Source: Bradyrhizobiaceae bacterium
GTDB lineage: Bacteria > Pseudomonadota > Alphaproteobacteria > Rhizobiales > Aestuariivirgaceae
Assembly (NCBI GenBank): GCA_947475225.1
Contig: CANJMQ010000031.1
Span: 1-40,947 of the forward strand
Length of the DNA stretch: 40,947 nt
Reading direction: 5' to 3'
Numbering within the stretch: position 1 is the stretch's first letter; each line of letters begins with the position of its first letter. Shown piece by piece: positions 1-8,434 of this stretch. The translations under genes and the position numbers were made by a program. Below the pieces are notes generated by a model. That model ran no database searches. It had not been told where the DNA came from and saw nothing but the letters and a program-made list of their open reading frames with translations.

Positions 1-536
1 ATCTTGAAGTCGACGAGCTTGATGCCGATGCCGAGGAAGAGGCCCGACATGAAGTCATTGATGCGGATGGCCATGTGCATCATGTCGTCGATCTCCTGGG
101 GCGATGCCCAGTTGAACGCGGTGATGTGCTCCTCGGAGACCATGGGGTCGCCGAGCTGGTCGTTCTTGTAGTAGAATTCGATGATGGAGCGGGGCAGCGG
201 CTGGCCTTCCTCGATGCCGAGGCGCTTGGCCAGCGAGCCGGCCGCGACGTTCCTTACCACAACCTCGAGCGGCACGATCTCGACCTCGCGGACAAGCTGC
301 TCGCGCATGTTGAGCGAGCGGATGAAATGGGTGGGCATGCCGAGTTCGTTGAGGCGTGTGAAGATGAATTCGGAGATTCGCTGATTGAGGACGCCCTTGC
401 CCTCGATCACTGCCTTTTTCTGGGCGTTGAAAGCGGTGGCGTCATCCTTGAAGTGGACGATGATGGTGCCGGGCTCGGGGCCTTCATAGAGGATCTTGGC
501 CTTGCCCTCGTAGATCCGGGTGCGCCTGCTGTTCAT
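1..536 (-). CDS. purC: Phosphoribosylaminoimidazole-succinocarboxamide synthase (SAICAR synthetase), C-terminus cut by window edge
   Basis: This enzyme joins aspartate to CAIR using ATP, giving SAICAR in de novo purine synthesis in the cytosol. About 178 codons are visible, the N-terminal two thirds of a family protein of roughly 240-255 residues. The start [14 protein letters not shown] leads into the family's first strand ([13 protein letters not shown]). The nucleotide/CAIR-binding stretch [17 protein letters not shown] follows near residue 95, then the conserved [10 protein letters not shown]. The ATG at 536 is the only start that fits the family's N-terminus. The gene is divergent from the zeta-subunit gene, with about 217 bp between them that must hold both promoters. 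In many alphaproteobacteria purS, purQ and purL follow purC, but that lies outside this window. Confidence 0.97.
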   Translation of the reverse strand, partial: MNSRRTRIYEGKAKILYEGPEPGTIIVHFKDDATAFNAQKKAVIEGKGVLNQRISEFIFTRLNELGMPTHFIRSLNMREQLVREVEIVPLEVVVRNVAAGSLAKRLGIEEGQPLPRSIIEFYYKNDQLGDPMVSEEHITAFNWASPQEIDDMMHMAIRINDFMSGLFLGIGIKLVDFK

Positions 537-753
537 TTGAAATATCCTCATCAAATCCCTAATCCACCCCCGAGCTTTAGCTCCGGACGGCCGTCTTCGC
601 CAGTTTTGTTACGGATTCGGGGTGCAATTTCCCCAAACCTTTCAGGGGGCCATAGCGCAACGTGGTGCGCTGCACAATGTTCTGCGTCTGAGCGGTTGAT
701 TTGCCGGGGAGAGGTGGTTATTTCAAGGCCTTGATCTGCAACGGGAGACAGGA

Positions 754-1077
754 ATGACAACCTTCGATAAGCGCGAGGAAGGCTTCGAGAAGAAGTTCGC
801 TCTGGACGAGGAGCTGCTGTTCAAGGCAGGAGCCCGCCGGAACAAGCTTCTGGGCCTGTGGGCGGCTGAAAAGCTTGGACTTTCGGGCGCTGAAGCGGAG
901 GCCTATGCGAAGTCGGTGGTCATGGCAGATTTCGCCGAAGCCGGCGACGAGGACGTGTTCCGCAAGATTCGCGCCGACTTTGACGGCAAGGCGGTGGCCC
1001 AGTCGGACCAGCAGATTCGCCAGACCATGAACGAGCTCATGGCCAAGGCTGTGGAACAGATCAAGGCGGGCGTTTAA
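754..1077 (+). CDS. F1-ATPase inhibitor subunit zeta (DUF1476 family)
   Basis: This 107-residue soluble, mostly helical protein has the DUF1476 pattern, starting M-T-T-F-D-K-R-E-E-G-F-E-K-K-F-A and followed by L-G-L-W-A-A-E-K-L-G-L. The family is known from Paracoccus as the alphaproteobacterial zeta subunit, which binds F1-ATPase and blocks ATP hydrolysis. The charged N-terminal segment (about residues 1-20) is the inhibitory part in characterised members. The ATG at 754 is preceded by a GGGAG-type ribosome binding site. Its TAA stop directly touches the GTG start of the next gene, so the two are probably co-transcribed and perhaps translationally coupled. The placement next to a divergent purC is a familiar alphaproteobacterial arrangement. 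Confidence 0.93.
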   Translation: MTTFDKREEGFEKKFALDEELLFKAGARRNKLLGLWAAEKLGLSGAEAEAYAKSVVMADFAEAGDEDVFRKIRADFDGKAVAQSDQQIRQTMNELMAKAVEQIKAGV

Positions 1078-1851
1078 GTGGCTTCGGCCCAATTCGACCT
1101 GAGAACGCGGCTCGCCTCCGGCGAGCCGTTTCTGTTTTCGTGGATGACGGTGCCTTCGCCCTTGCTCGCCGGGCAGGTGGCAAGGCTGCCATTCGATGGT
1201 GTCTGCCTCGACATGCAGCATGGCATGATCGGCTTTCCCGACGCGGTGGGCATGATCGCCGCCATCAATGCTGCCGCACGGCCCGCGCTGGTGCGATCGC
1301 TGTGGAATGATGCGGCGACGCCGGGCCAGTGTTTCGACGCTGGGGCCAAATGCGTGATTGCCCCGATGGTTAACACGCGGGCCCAGGCGGAGTTGCTGGT
1401 GCGCGCGGCCAAGTACCCGCCGATGGGATCGCGCAGTTGGGGCGGCTACACCGCCCAGCAGGCAGCGGGCCTGACGCCGGCCGAATACCTGCGTGAGGCC
1501 AACCGCATGTCGATGGTCTTTGCCATGGTTGAGACGGCCGAAGCGCTGGAGAACGTCGAGGCGATCGCCGCGACGCCTGGTCTCGATGGCCTGTTCGTGG
1601 GTCCTTCCGATCTGTCGATCGCCCTGTCAAAGGGCGCAGGAATCGACAAGACCGGCAAGGAAACGCTCGCCGCCATGCAGAAGGTAGCCGCCGCCGCGAA
1701 GAAGAACGGCCTGGTGGCCGGGGCCTTTGGCGGCAGCGCGGAGGTCATCAAGTCCTATCTCGGCCTTGGTTTCACTTTCATCGCCGCCGCGGTGGACGTC
1801 GACCTCATGCAGTGGGGTGCTGCGGAGCTCAATCGGGCGCTGCGGGTTTGA
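1078..1851 (+). CDS. HpcH/HpaI aldolase / citrate lyase family protein
   Basis: This 257-residue TIM-barrel class II aldolase resembles HpaI (4-hydroxy-2-oxoheptanedioate aldolase), which splits 2-oxo-4-hydroxy acids to pyruvate plus an aldehyde with a divalent metal. Visible landmarks are C-L-D-M-Q-H-G (residues 43-49, Asp45 and His48), Arg73 in the substrate pocket, K-Y-P-P-M-G-S-R-S-W-G-G (112-123), the metal ligand Glu152 in V-E-T-A-E-A-L-E-N and Asp178 in F-V-G-P-S-D-L-S. The start is a GTG immediately after the TAA of the zeta-subunit gene; no ATG lies closer than codon 23, which would cut into the first barrel strand. The natural substrate cannot be read from the sequence. The gene sits 33 bp before a nicotinate phosphoribosyltransferase-like gene. 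Confidence 0.92.
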   Translation: MASAQFDLRTRLASGEPFLFSWMTVPSPLLAGQVARLPFDGVCLDMQHGMIGFPDAVGMIAAINAAARPALVRSLWNDAATPGQCFDAGAKCVIAPMVNTRAQAELLVRAAKYPPMGSRSWGGYTAQQAAGLTPAEYLREANRMSMVFAMVETAEALENVEAIAATPGLDGLFVGPSDLSIALSKGAGIDKTGKETLAAMQKVAAAAKKNGLVAGAFGGSAEVIKSYLGLGFTFIAAAVDVDLMQWGAAELNRALRV

Positions 1852-1884
1852 CGCCTGCGGTGTTCCGCGCCAAGGTGAACCATC

Positions 1885-3132
1885 ATGGATCAGCGTGCTT
1901 CCCTCATTCCCGGCGCTGAGGCGATCCTCGACCGCCTCATTGCCCTTGCCCTTTGCGCCGGCCCCATCGCGGCGCAGACCGACAAGTATTTCACCAACAC
2001 CAGCCGCATCGTCGGCGCCAATGGCGACTCGCGTGTGACCTTCGCGGTGTTTATGCGCCGCCGCGTGGTGGCGGCGCTGGAACCCGCGATCCGGCTGATC
2101 CGCCACTTCGTTCCGGACGTCGACATCAAGCGCTTTTATGCCGAAGGTGACATCGTTCCCTCCGAGTCGAAGATGCTGGAGATCACCGGTTCAATGCAGA
2201 AGCTCTCCGAGATCGAGACGCTGATGCTGCAGAAGATCGGCTTTCCCTGCGTCTCCGCCAACAATGCCTATGAAATGTGCCGGGCGATTCCGTCAGCGGC
2301 ATTCATGGACATGCACGCCCGCCACGGCTCAGGCGCGGAGATGAACATTCTGGCTGCCTATGGCGCGGCAGTGGGCTCCGCTGCCGCAAAGCGCGCCGAT
2401 CCTTCGGTGAAGGGTTTCATCGGCTCCTCGCAGGACCTGACCGCGCCATTCTTCGGTGCGAGCGGCGGCATGGGCACGATGCCGCATGCGCTGGTAGGCT
2501 ACACCGACGGCGATGTGCTGAAGGCGATGAAGCTGTTTGCCGACACGCTGCCCGAGATGACGAACCTCACCGCGCTGGTGGACTATACCGGGCATGAGGT
2601 GACGGATTCCATCCGCTGTGCGCGCTGGTTCTACGACGAGGCGAAACTCGACCGAGAGGGCAAGAAGTTCGGCGTCCGCCTTGATACCCATGGCGGGCGC
2701 TTTGCCGAGGGGCTGGACTACGAGAAATCGGTGGACACGGTTGGCCAGTGGCTGGGCGTGCACGGCGAGTACAACATCGTGGAGCAGGTGCTGGGGGGCA
2801 GGGCGTTCCAACTGGACCCCAACAACATCCTCGTCGATAAGGTTCGCCGCATCCTGTTCGGCAAGGGCGTCTCGGCGGCGGCGATCATCCATGTGCGCCG
2901 TGCCCTGGATCAGGCAGGATACCGGCAAGCCATAATTGTAGGTTCGTCCGGTTTTGATCCACAAAAGTGCCAGATCATGGGGGCGGCACGCGCGCCGCTC
3001 GACATGGTGGGAACAGGCAGTTTTCTGCCGGCGACGTTAACCGAAACTTACGCGACAGCCGACATAATCCGTTATGACGGCGAGCGCCGGGTGAAGATTG
3101 GCCGGGAATTCCTTCACGAGGACGGTGGCTAA
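1885..3132 (+). CDS. Nicotinate phosphoribosyltransferase-like protein (type II PRTase fold)
   Basis: This 415-residue protein matches the nicotinate/quinolinate phosphoribosyltransferase superfamily, which makes nicotinate mononucleotide from nicotinate and PRPP in NAD salvage. Family features are F-M-D-M-H-A-R-H-G-S-G-A-E-M near residue 142, G-F-I-G-S-S-Q-D-L-T (176-185) followed by M-P-H-A-L-V-G-Y, and a C-terminal phosphate-binding region with I-I-V-G-S-S-G-F-D and D-M-V-G-T-G-S-F-L-P. The ATG at 1885 has an AAGGTG ribosome binding site about 8 bases upstream. It follows the HpaI-like gene by 33 bp and is probably in the same operon. It belongs to a divergent subgroup, so substrate specificity is inferred from the family only, and a related pyridine or other base is possible. 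Confidence 0.85.
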   Translation: MDQRASLIPGAEAILDRLIALALCAGPIAAQTDKYFTNTSRIVGANGDSRVTFAVFMRRRVVAALEPAIRLIRHFVPDVDIKRFYAEGDIVPSESKMLEITGSMQKLSEIETLMLQKIGFPCVSANNAYEMCRAIPSAAFMDMHARHGSGAEMNILAAYGAAVGSAAAKRADPSVKGFIGSSQDLTAPFFGASGGMGTMPHALVGYTDGDVLKAMKLFADTLPEMTNLTALVDYTGHEVTDSIRCARWFYDEAKLDREGKKFGVRLDTHGGRFAEGLDYEKSVDTVGQWLGVHGEYNIVEQVLGGRAFQLDPNNILVDKVRRILFGKGVSAAAIIHVRRALDQAGYRQAIIVGSSGFDPQKCQIMGAARAPLDMVGTGSFLPATLTETYATADIIRYDGERRVKIGREFLHEDGG

Positions 3133-3186
3133 CGAGCGTTCTGGCGCAGTTCGGGAGTTTCTTCCGAAGGGGATGGAGACGAAGCG

Positions 3187-3639
3187 ATGAAGAAGCTGTT
3201 TGCCCTGTTCGCGGGGATCATCATGCTGGCCTGCATCGCGGCAGGCATCAACGAGGCGGCCGCCAAGGCGAGGCCCGCGCCGGAGGTTGAAATCTACGTC
3301 GACATCTCGAACCAGACCATGGAAGTGGACGTCAATGGCTGGCCCTATGGCCGCTGGAAGGTGTCGACTGCACGCGACGGATATTACACGCCGCGCGGTT
3401 CCTGGCGGCCTTTCATGCTGAAGAAGATGCATTACTCGAAGAAGTACGATAATTCGCCGATGCCGAATTCGATCTTCTTCCTGGGCGGCTACGCGATCCA
3501 CGCAACTTACTACATCAACCAGCTGGGCCGACCCGCTTCGCATGGCTGCATCAGGTTGCACCCGCAGAACGCCGCCAAGCTTTACTCACTTGTGCAGCAG
3601 CACGGGCTTTCCGCAACGCTCATCACCATCAGCAACTGA
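3187..3639 (+). CDS. L,D-transpeptidase (YkuD domain), exported
   Basis: This 150-residue protein has a signal peptide (M-K-K-L-F-A-L-F then a hydrophobic core, likely cut near residues 26-28 after A-A-A-K-A). A small YkuD domain follows. The catalytic motif S-H-G-C-I-R-L-H is at 118-125 with nucleophile Cys121, and the upstream conserved His105 lies in Y-A-I-H-A-T. Such enzymes make 3-3 crosslinks in peptidoglycan or attach proteins to meso-diaminopimelate in the periplasm. It is short for the family, with no LysM or other targeting domain. It starts 54 bp after the phosphoribosyltransferase gene, and GGGGATGGAGACGAAGCG before the ATG contains the ribosome binding site. Whether it shares the upstream transcript is unclear. 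Confidence 0.92.
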   Translation: MKKLFALFAGIIMLACIAAGINEAAAKARPAPEVEIYVDISNQTMEVDVNGWPYGRWKVSTARDGYYTPRGSWRPFMLKKMHYSKKYDNSPMPNSIFFLGGYAIHATYYINQLGRPASHGCIRLHPQNAAKLYSLVQQHGLSATLITISN

Positions 3640-3708
3640 CCTTCGCTCCGAAACCTGCGATGTAACTGCCCGTTGCCAGGCCTTTGGGTCAGGCGCTAGG
3701 ATTTGCGC

Positions 3709-4041
3709 ATGCGGAAAATGCTCATTCCCGTGACACTGGTCGCCATCGTGGTAGCCGTGTTCTTCGCTTATCCGCTGGTGAACGAGGGCACAAAGTCATC
3801 CTGCAAGGCATTGGAGAGGCGGGCGCTGACGCTGGTTTCGCGTGATGGCGGCCCGGAAAGCCTGATCATCGCCGCGCTCGCGCGCCAACTGCTGCGGCAG
3901 GGCAAGGCGCGGATCGCGGCGGAGTTCTCACGCCAGCGCAACCCCGACGTTCCTGTCACACTGTCCTGCACCATCAACTACTGGCACAGCTTGTTCGATC
4001 GCGACTGGCTGGCGGCTGCCATTCAGGAAGGCCTGAACTGA
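3709..4041 (+). CDS. Small membrane-anchored protein of unknown function
   Basis: This 110-residue protein is not a family I recognise. An N-terminal hydrophobic helix (about residues 4-21, M-L-I-P-V-T-L-V-A-I-V-V-A-V-F-F-A-Y) would act as a signal anchor. A charged periplasmic or cytoplasmic part of about 85 residues follows, with two cysteines (in S-S-C-K-A and L-S-C-T-I-N-Y-W). The ATG at 3709 is chosen over an in-frame TTG two codons earlier because the hydrophobic helix follows it directly. Codon use resembles the neighbours. It lies between the L,D-transpeptidase gene (69 bp upstream) and the cupin gene (144 bp downstream), with no further clue to its role. Confidence 0.7.
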   Translation: MRKMLIPVTLVAIVVAVFFAYPLVNEGTKSSCKALERRALTLVSRDGGPESLIIAALARQLLRQGKARIAAEFSRQRNPDVPVTLSCTINYWHSLFDRDWLAAAIQEGLN

Positions 4042-4185
4042 GATCAACGCCTGTCGGTTTGTCTCGTTGCTCCACCCGTCAGACATTACATTCCATGCGG
4101 CCATCGCGTCCGAACCGGTCGGGCGGACTGCGGCGCTTTGCGGCCCTGCTTGACCATCGCCAGGGAAGGGCATAGCGAAGCAGCC

Positions 4186-4772
4186 ATGCGTGACAGCAAT
4201 CTCCAGCAAATTCTCGATCTTTCGCAGCGGGTTATCGCTGCCAGCGGTCAGGCACGGGCAGTGGCCGCGGCAATGAAGGTGTTTGGACGGCTTGCGGCGA
4301 AGGAAGGCGCGCGGGGTGCAGAGGCGGCGGAGAGGCTTCCCGTATGCCAGCACACTGTCGAGGCAGCGCTCGCTGACCTCGCGGCCAGGCCCTCACCGCT
4401 TCCCGAACTGGCGACAGCGTTTGGGGCGGCGGAGGGAGGCATCCGGTGGAATCGACGGAAGACCGCCAGGTCGACTGACGAGCCCTTCTACAGCAGCCAT
4501 GCCAACGCCATGCTGATAGGCCCCGGCGGACTTGAAGAGCGGGCCGACCTGGAGGTGGGCGTCACCGTCATGCCGGCTCACACCGTCTACCCGGACCATC
4601 ATCATCCGCCGGAGGAAGTCTATATCGCGCTGTCGGCTGGCGAATGGTGGAACGCTGCGATGGACTGGACGGAGCCGGGACCGGGCGGGATCATTTACAA
4701 TCCGCCGGGCATCCTGCACGCGATGCGCTCGGGCGATGGCCCTTTGCTGGCGCTGTGGTTCCTGCCGGTCGA

Positions 4773-4776
<4 letters not shown>
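4186..4776 (+). CDS. DMSP-lyase-like cupin protein (DddL/DddQ-type family)
   Basis: This 196-residue protein has an N-terminal helical part (1-85) and a C-terminal single cupin barrel. The barrel shows H-H-H-P-P-E-E-V-Y at 138-146, giving the metal-ligand set His138/His140/Glu144 with Tyr146, and a last metal histidine, His178, in P-G-I-L-H-A-M-R-S-G-D. These, with L-L-A-L-W-F-L-P at the end, are the marks of the dimethylsulfoniopropionate lyase family that cleaves DMSP to acrylate and dimethyl sulfide. The ATG at 4186 is preferred to an in-frame TTG at 4138, since it has a purine-rich AGCGAAG just upstream. The stop overlaps the end of the convergent purB by 4 bp. No acrylate-processing genes are nearby, so DMSP may not be the real substrate. 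Confidence 0.8.
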
Positions 4777-6080
<1,304 letters not shown>

Positions 6081-6118
6081 GGGAAGCCTTTCGGGAAGAA
6101 GTCTGCCGACCGCTTAAC

Positions 6119-6132
6119 AAATCCAGGGATTT
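6119..6132. promoter_or_regulatory. Short AT-rich palindrome upstream of purB
   Basis: AAATCC-AG-GGATTT is a perfect 14-bp inverted repeat 39-52 bp before the purB start codon. The two-base loop is too short for an RNA hairpin, so if it acts it would be as a protein-binding dyad. Function is unknown and it may be chance. Confidence 0.25.
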
Positions 6133-6158
6133 TGTGCGAGTGCGGAGTTGGTGCGCGG

Positions 6159-6902
6159 TTAGTCGCTGATCGTGAAGGGCACCGCGATGAAGCGGTGGTT
6201 GAGCCCTTCGAATCCCCTCGCATAGACGCCGATCAGTGCAACCAGCCGGTCTGTCATGGGCAGGCCGGACTGGGCCACCACTGCGGCGATATCATAAGCC
6301 AGCGGGCAGTTGCGGCTGTCGGGGATGGCCTTGTCCTCGAAGATGACGCGGCTGGTGCTGGTCTGCAGGTCCTTGAGGCTGACGCGAACACCGTAGCTGT
6401 CGCCGTCGCCCTCCGGGCACTTGGCCGGGCGGGGGAGCGGCAGCTTCTCGACCGAGAGTTCGAAGCGCACACCCAACTGGCTCTTCTCGCCACTACGGGC
6501 GCCGAGGCTCTCATACCAGCGGTCGAAGACCAGGCGCTCGCGCTCCGGTACGGCCTCGGTCGCCGGGTTGGCCGCAATGAGTTCGGCTGGTTCGGTGATG
6601 GCGAGGTCCTTGAGCGCGCGCGCGGCAGCGGCGCGGGCCTGGTCTCGGGCGGCAGCGGGCTTGGAGGTCTCGCTTTCCAGCAGGGCGCGGTAGGGGGAGC
6701 CCTTCACCCATTCATTGGTTTTGAGGTCGATCACGAAGACATCCCAGTAGGGGAAGCCCGAACCGTCCTGCACGCCATATTGCTCGAAGGCGAAGTAGCG
6801 GCTGTCCGGCGAGTAGCCAATGGCGTCGAAGGCCGCCCCATCCGCCGCCATCGCGCGGCTGCAGCCGAGGACCATGAGGACGAGCAGGGTGAGGATGCGC
6901 AT
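6159..6902 (-). CDS. DUF2259 family secreted protein
   Basis: This 247-residue protein has a signal peptide (M-R-I-L-T-L-L-V-L-M-V-L-G-C-S-R-A-M-A-A). A mature part follows that begins with the family hallmark I-G-Y-S-P-D-S-R-Y-F-A-F-E-Q-Y-G-V-Q-D-G, close to beta-propeller (WD40-like) repeats. The DUF2259 family is found as predicted secreted proteins in alphaproteobacteria, and no activity is known. The Cys at position 14 is followed by a small residue but lacks a clean lipobox, so a soluble periplasmic protein is more likely than a lipoprotein. It starts 3 bp after the stop of the small AsnC-type gene, so the two are almost certainly on one transcript with the binding-protein gene before them. 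Confidence 0.85.
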   Translation of the reverse strand: MRILTLLVLMVLGCSRAMAADGAAFDAIGYSPDSRYFAFEQYGVQDGSGFPYWDVFVIDLKTNEWVKGSPYRALLESETSKPAAARDQARAAAARALKDLAITEPAELIAANPATEAVPERERLVFDRWYESLGARSGEKSQLGVRFELSVEKLPLPRPAKCPEGDGDSYGVRVSLKDLQTSTSRVIFEDKAIPDSRNCPLAYDIAAVVAQSGLPMTDRLVALIGVYARGFEGLNHRFIAVPFTISD

Positions 6903-6905
6903 GGC

Positions 6906-7142
6906 TCAGAAGGCCTTGAAGGTGATGAGCGTGTAGGTGTCCCGGATGCCAGGAATGGTCTGGAGCTTGCCGGAGACGAACTGGCCGACGTCGTCATCCT
7001 CCTTGAGATAGAACTTCACCAAAAGGTCCCAACCCCCTGCAGTAGAATAGATTTCTGATGCAATCTCGGCATCGGCGATGGCTGTGGCGACATCATAGGA
7101 CTTGCCGAGTTCGCATTTGATCTGGACGAAGAAGGCGCGCAT
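6906..7142 (-). CDS. Stand-alone Lrp/AsnC ligand-binding domain protein
   Basis: This 78-residue protein consists only of the RAM (AsnC effector) domain. It opens with M-R-A-F-F-V-Q-I-K-C-E-L-G, has the glycine-rich turn S-T-A-G-G-W-D-L-L-V-K-F-Y, and ends L-Q-T-I-P-G-I-R-D-T-Y-T-L-I-T. There is no DNA-binding helix-turn-helix, so it cannot act alone as a classical Lrp repressor. Such single domains form decamer-like rings that bind amino acids. It lies 15 bp after a branched-chain amino-acid type binding-protein gene and 3 bp before the DUF2259 gene, which suggests an amino-acid-sensing job tied to that transporter. The role is inferred, not shown. Confidence 0.9.
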   Translation of the reverse strand: MRAFFVQIKCELGKSYDVATAIADAEIASEIYSTAGGWDLLVKFYLKEDDDVGQFVSGKLQTIPGIRDTYTLITFKAF

Positions 7143-7157
7143 GGGCGGGGGCTCCGG

Positions 7158-8300
7158 TCAGGGTGTGGTGTCAAGGACGGGGGGCGCAAGCGTCTTGGGA
7201 TCGACCTCGACATAGCGTCCGTCGATCCACTTGAACCAGGTAATGGACGAGGTGGTGAGATCGCCCTTTGCGTCGAATGTCACGGGGCCGATCACGGTGT
7301 CGAAGCGGTTGCCGCCGCGCAGCCATTCGGCAATCCTGGTGCTGTCCATGCTGCCGGTCGCCTCCGCCGCTGCGGCCAGCGCCTGCACGGCCGCATAGGC
7401 ATAGAGGGTGAAGCCTTCGGCGTTCTGGTCCTGGTCGCGGAAGCGCTGCACAACGCTCTGTGCGTCGGGAAACTTTCGGGCGTCATAGGTGAAGGTGGAG
7501 AGCGTTCCACTTGCGGCATCTTTTGCCTGGTTGCCATAGTCCTCGGTGACGAGCGAGTCCCCCGACACGATCTGCGCCCGGGAACCTGCGGCGCGCAGCG
7601 CCTGGGCAATGAGCCCCCCCTCGACATAGGAGGCGGTGAGATAGATTACGCCTGCGCCCGAGTCCGCGATCTGCTTGGCAAGCGGCGCGAAGTCCTTGGT
7701 GCCGGCCTTGAAGCTCCGCTGCAGGGCGAGGGTGACACCCTTCTGCAGCAGGGCATCGGTGAACGCCGTGGCCAGGGCCGTGAACACGGGGACCTGGTCA
7801 GTCACCACGGCAACTTTCTGCCCGGCAAACTTGTCCAGCACGAGGGCTGCCGCCGCTGCGGCCTGAGCATCGTCGCGCGGCACCAGCCGGATGACATTCC
7901 AGCCGCCCTCGTCGGTGTATTTGGGGTTGGTGGAGGCCGGGCTGATCTGGATGATGCCAGCCTTCTGGTAAACCTTTGAGGCGGGAATGGACGCGCCCGA
8001 GCAGTAATGGCCGATCACCGCCTTCACGCCCGCCGAGACGAAGGAGGTGGCGACGTCTATGGCCTTGCGCGGGTCGCAGCCGTCATCCGCGAACTGCACG
8101 GCCAGTTTCTCGCCCTTGATGCCGCCCGTGGAATTGATGTCATCAACCGCCGCCTGCACGCCGCGGCGCAACTGTTCGCCCAGCGCGGCGTTGGGGCCGG
8201 AGAGCGGGGCCGCCGCACCGATCAGGATGTCGGCAAAGGCAGGCGCGGCGCTCAGCAGCAGCGGCAACAGGAATATGGGTAGGCGAGGGCTCTTCATCAT
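7158..8300 (-). CDS. ABC transporter substrate-binding protein, LivJ-like (Peripla_BP_6), second copy
   Basis: This 380-residue periplasmic binding protein has a signal peptide (M-M-K-S-P-R-L-P-I-F-L-L-P-L-L-L-S, cut after A-P-A-F-A). The type I Leu/Ile/Val-binding fold follows: A-A-P-L-S-G-P-N-A-A-L-G near the N-terminus, V-I-G-H-Y-C-S-G-A-S-I and I-S-P-A-S-T-N-P-K-Y-T. The CSGAS and disulphide-forming cysteine pattern matches its neighbour encoded at 8435-9550, of which it is a diverged paralogue, so it probably offers a different ligand specificity to the same LivHMGF permease. Two ATG codons are adjacent (8300 and 8297) and either could be used. It follows a strong terminator by about 45 bp, so it must have a close promoter or be read at a reduced level. 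Confidence 0.95.
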   Translation of the reverse strand: MMKSPRLPIFLLPLLLSAAPAFADILIGAAAPLSGPNAALGEQLRRGVQAAVDDINSTGGIKGEKLAVQFADDGCDPRKAIDVATSFVSAGVKAVIGHYCSGASIPASKVYQKAGIIQISPASTNPKYTDEGGWNVIRLVPRDDAQAAAAAALVLDKFAGQKVAVVTDQVPVFTALATAFTDALLQKGVTLALQRSFKAGTKDFAPLAKQIADSGAGVIYLTASYVEGGLIAQALRAAGSRAQIVSGDSLVTEDYGNQAKDAASGTLSTFTYDARKFPDAQSVVQRFRDQDQNAEGFTLYAYAAVQALAAAAEATGSMDSTRIAEWLRGGNRFDTVIGPVTFDAKGDLTTSSITWFKWIDGRYVEVDPKTLAPPVLDTTP

Positions 8301-8345
8301 GGTCTTTCGCTGGCCCGCAGTATCGGGTGTTCGCTGGCGGTGCGC

Positions 8346-8379
8346 AAGAAAAAGACCCGCGCAAGAGGTTGCGCGGGTC
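8346..8379 (-). terminator. Rho-independent terminator after livJ
   Basis: A perfect 11-bp stem, GACCCGCGCAA with TTGCGCGGGTC, encloses a 4-base loop. Read on the minus strand it is followed by TTTTTCTT, the classic intrinsic terminator form. It lies about 55 bp after the livJ stop codon and before the second binding-protein gene, so it separates or attenuates transcription between the two. Confidence 0.93.
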
Positions 8380-8434
8380 CCTTGTCTCTCACCGACCCCC
8401 GTCTTGCGACAGGCATACGGTTCAAGCGTATCGA

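Noticed and set aside
696..724. Possible sigma-70 promoter TTGATT/TATTTC for the zeta-subunit gene
   Set aside because: Spacing is right, but the -10 matches consensus poorly and cannot be told from chance.
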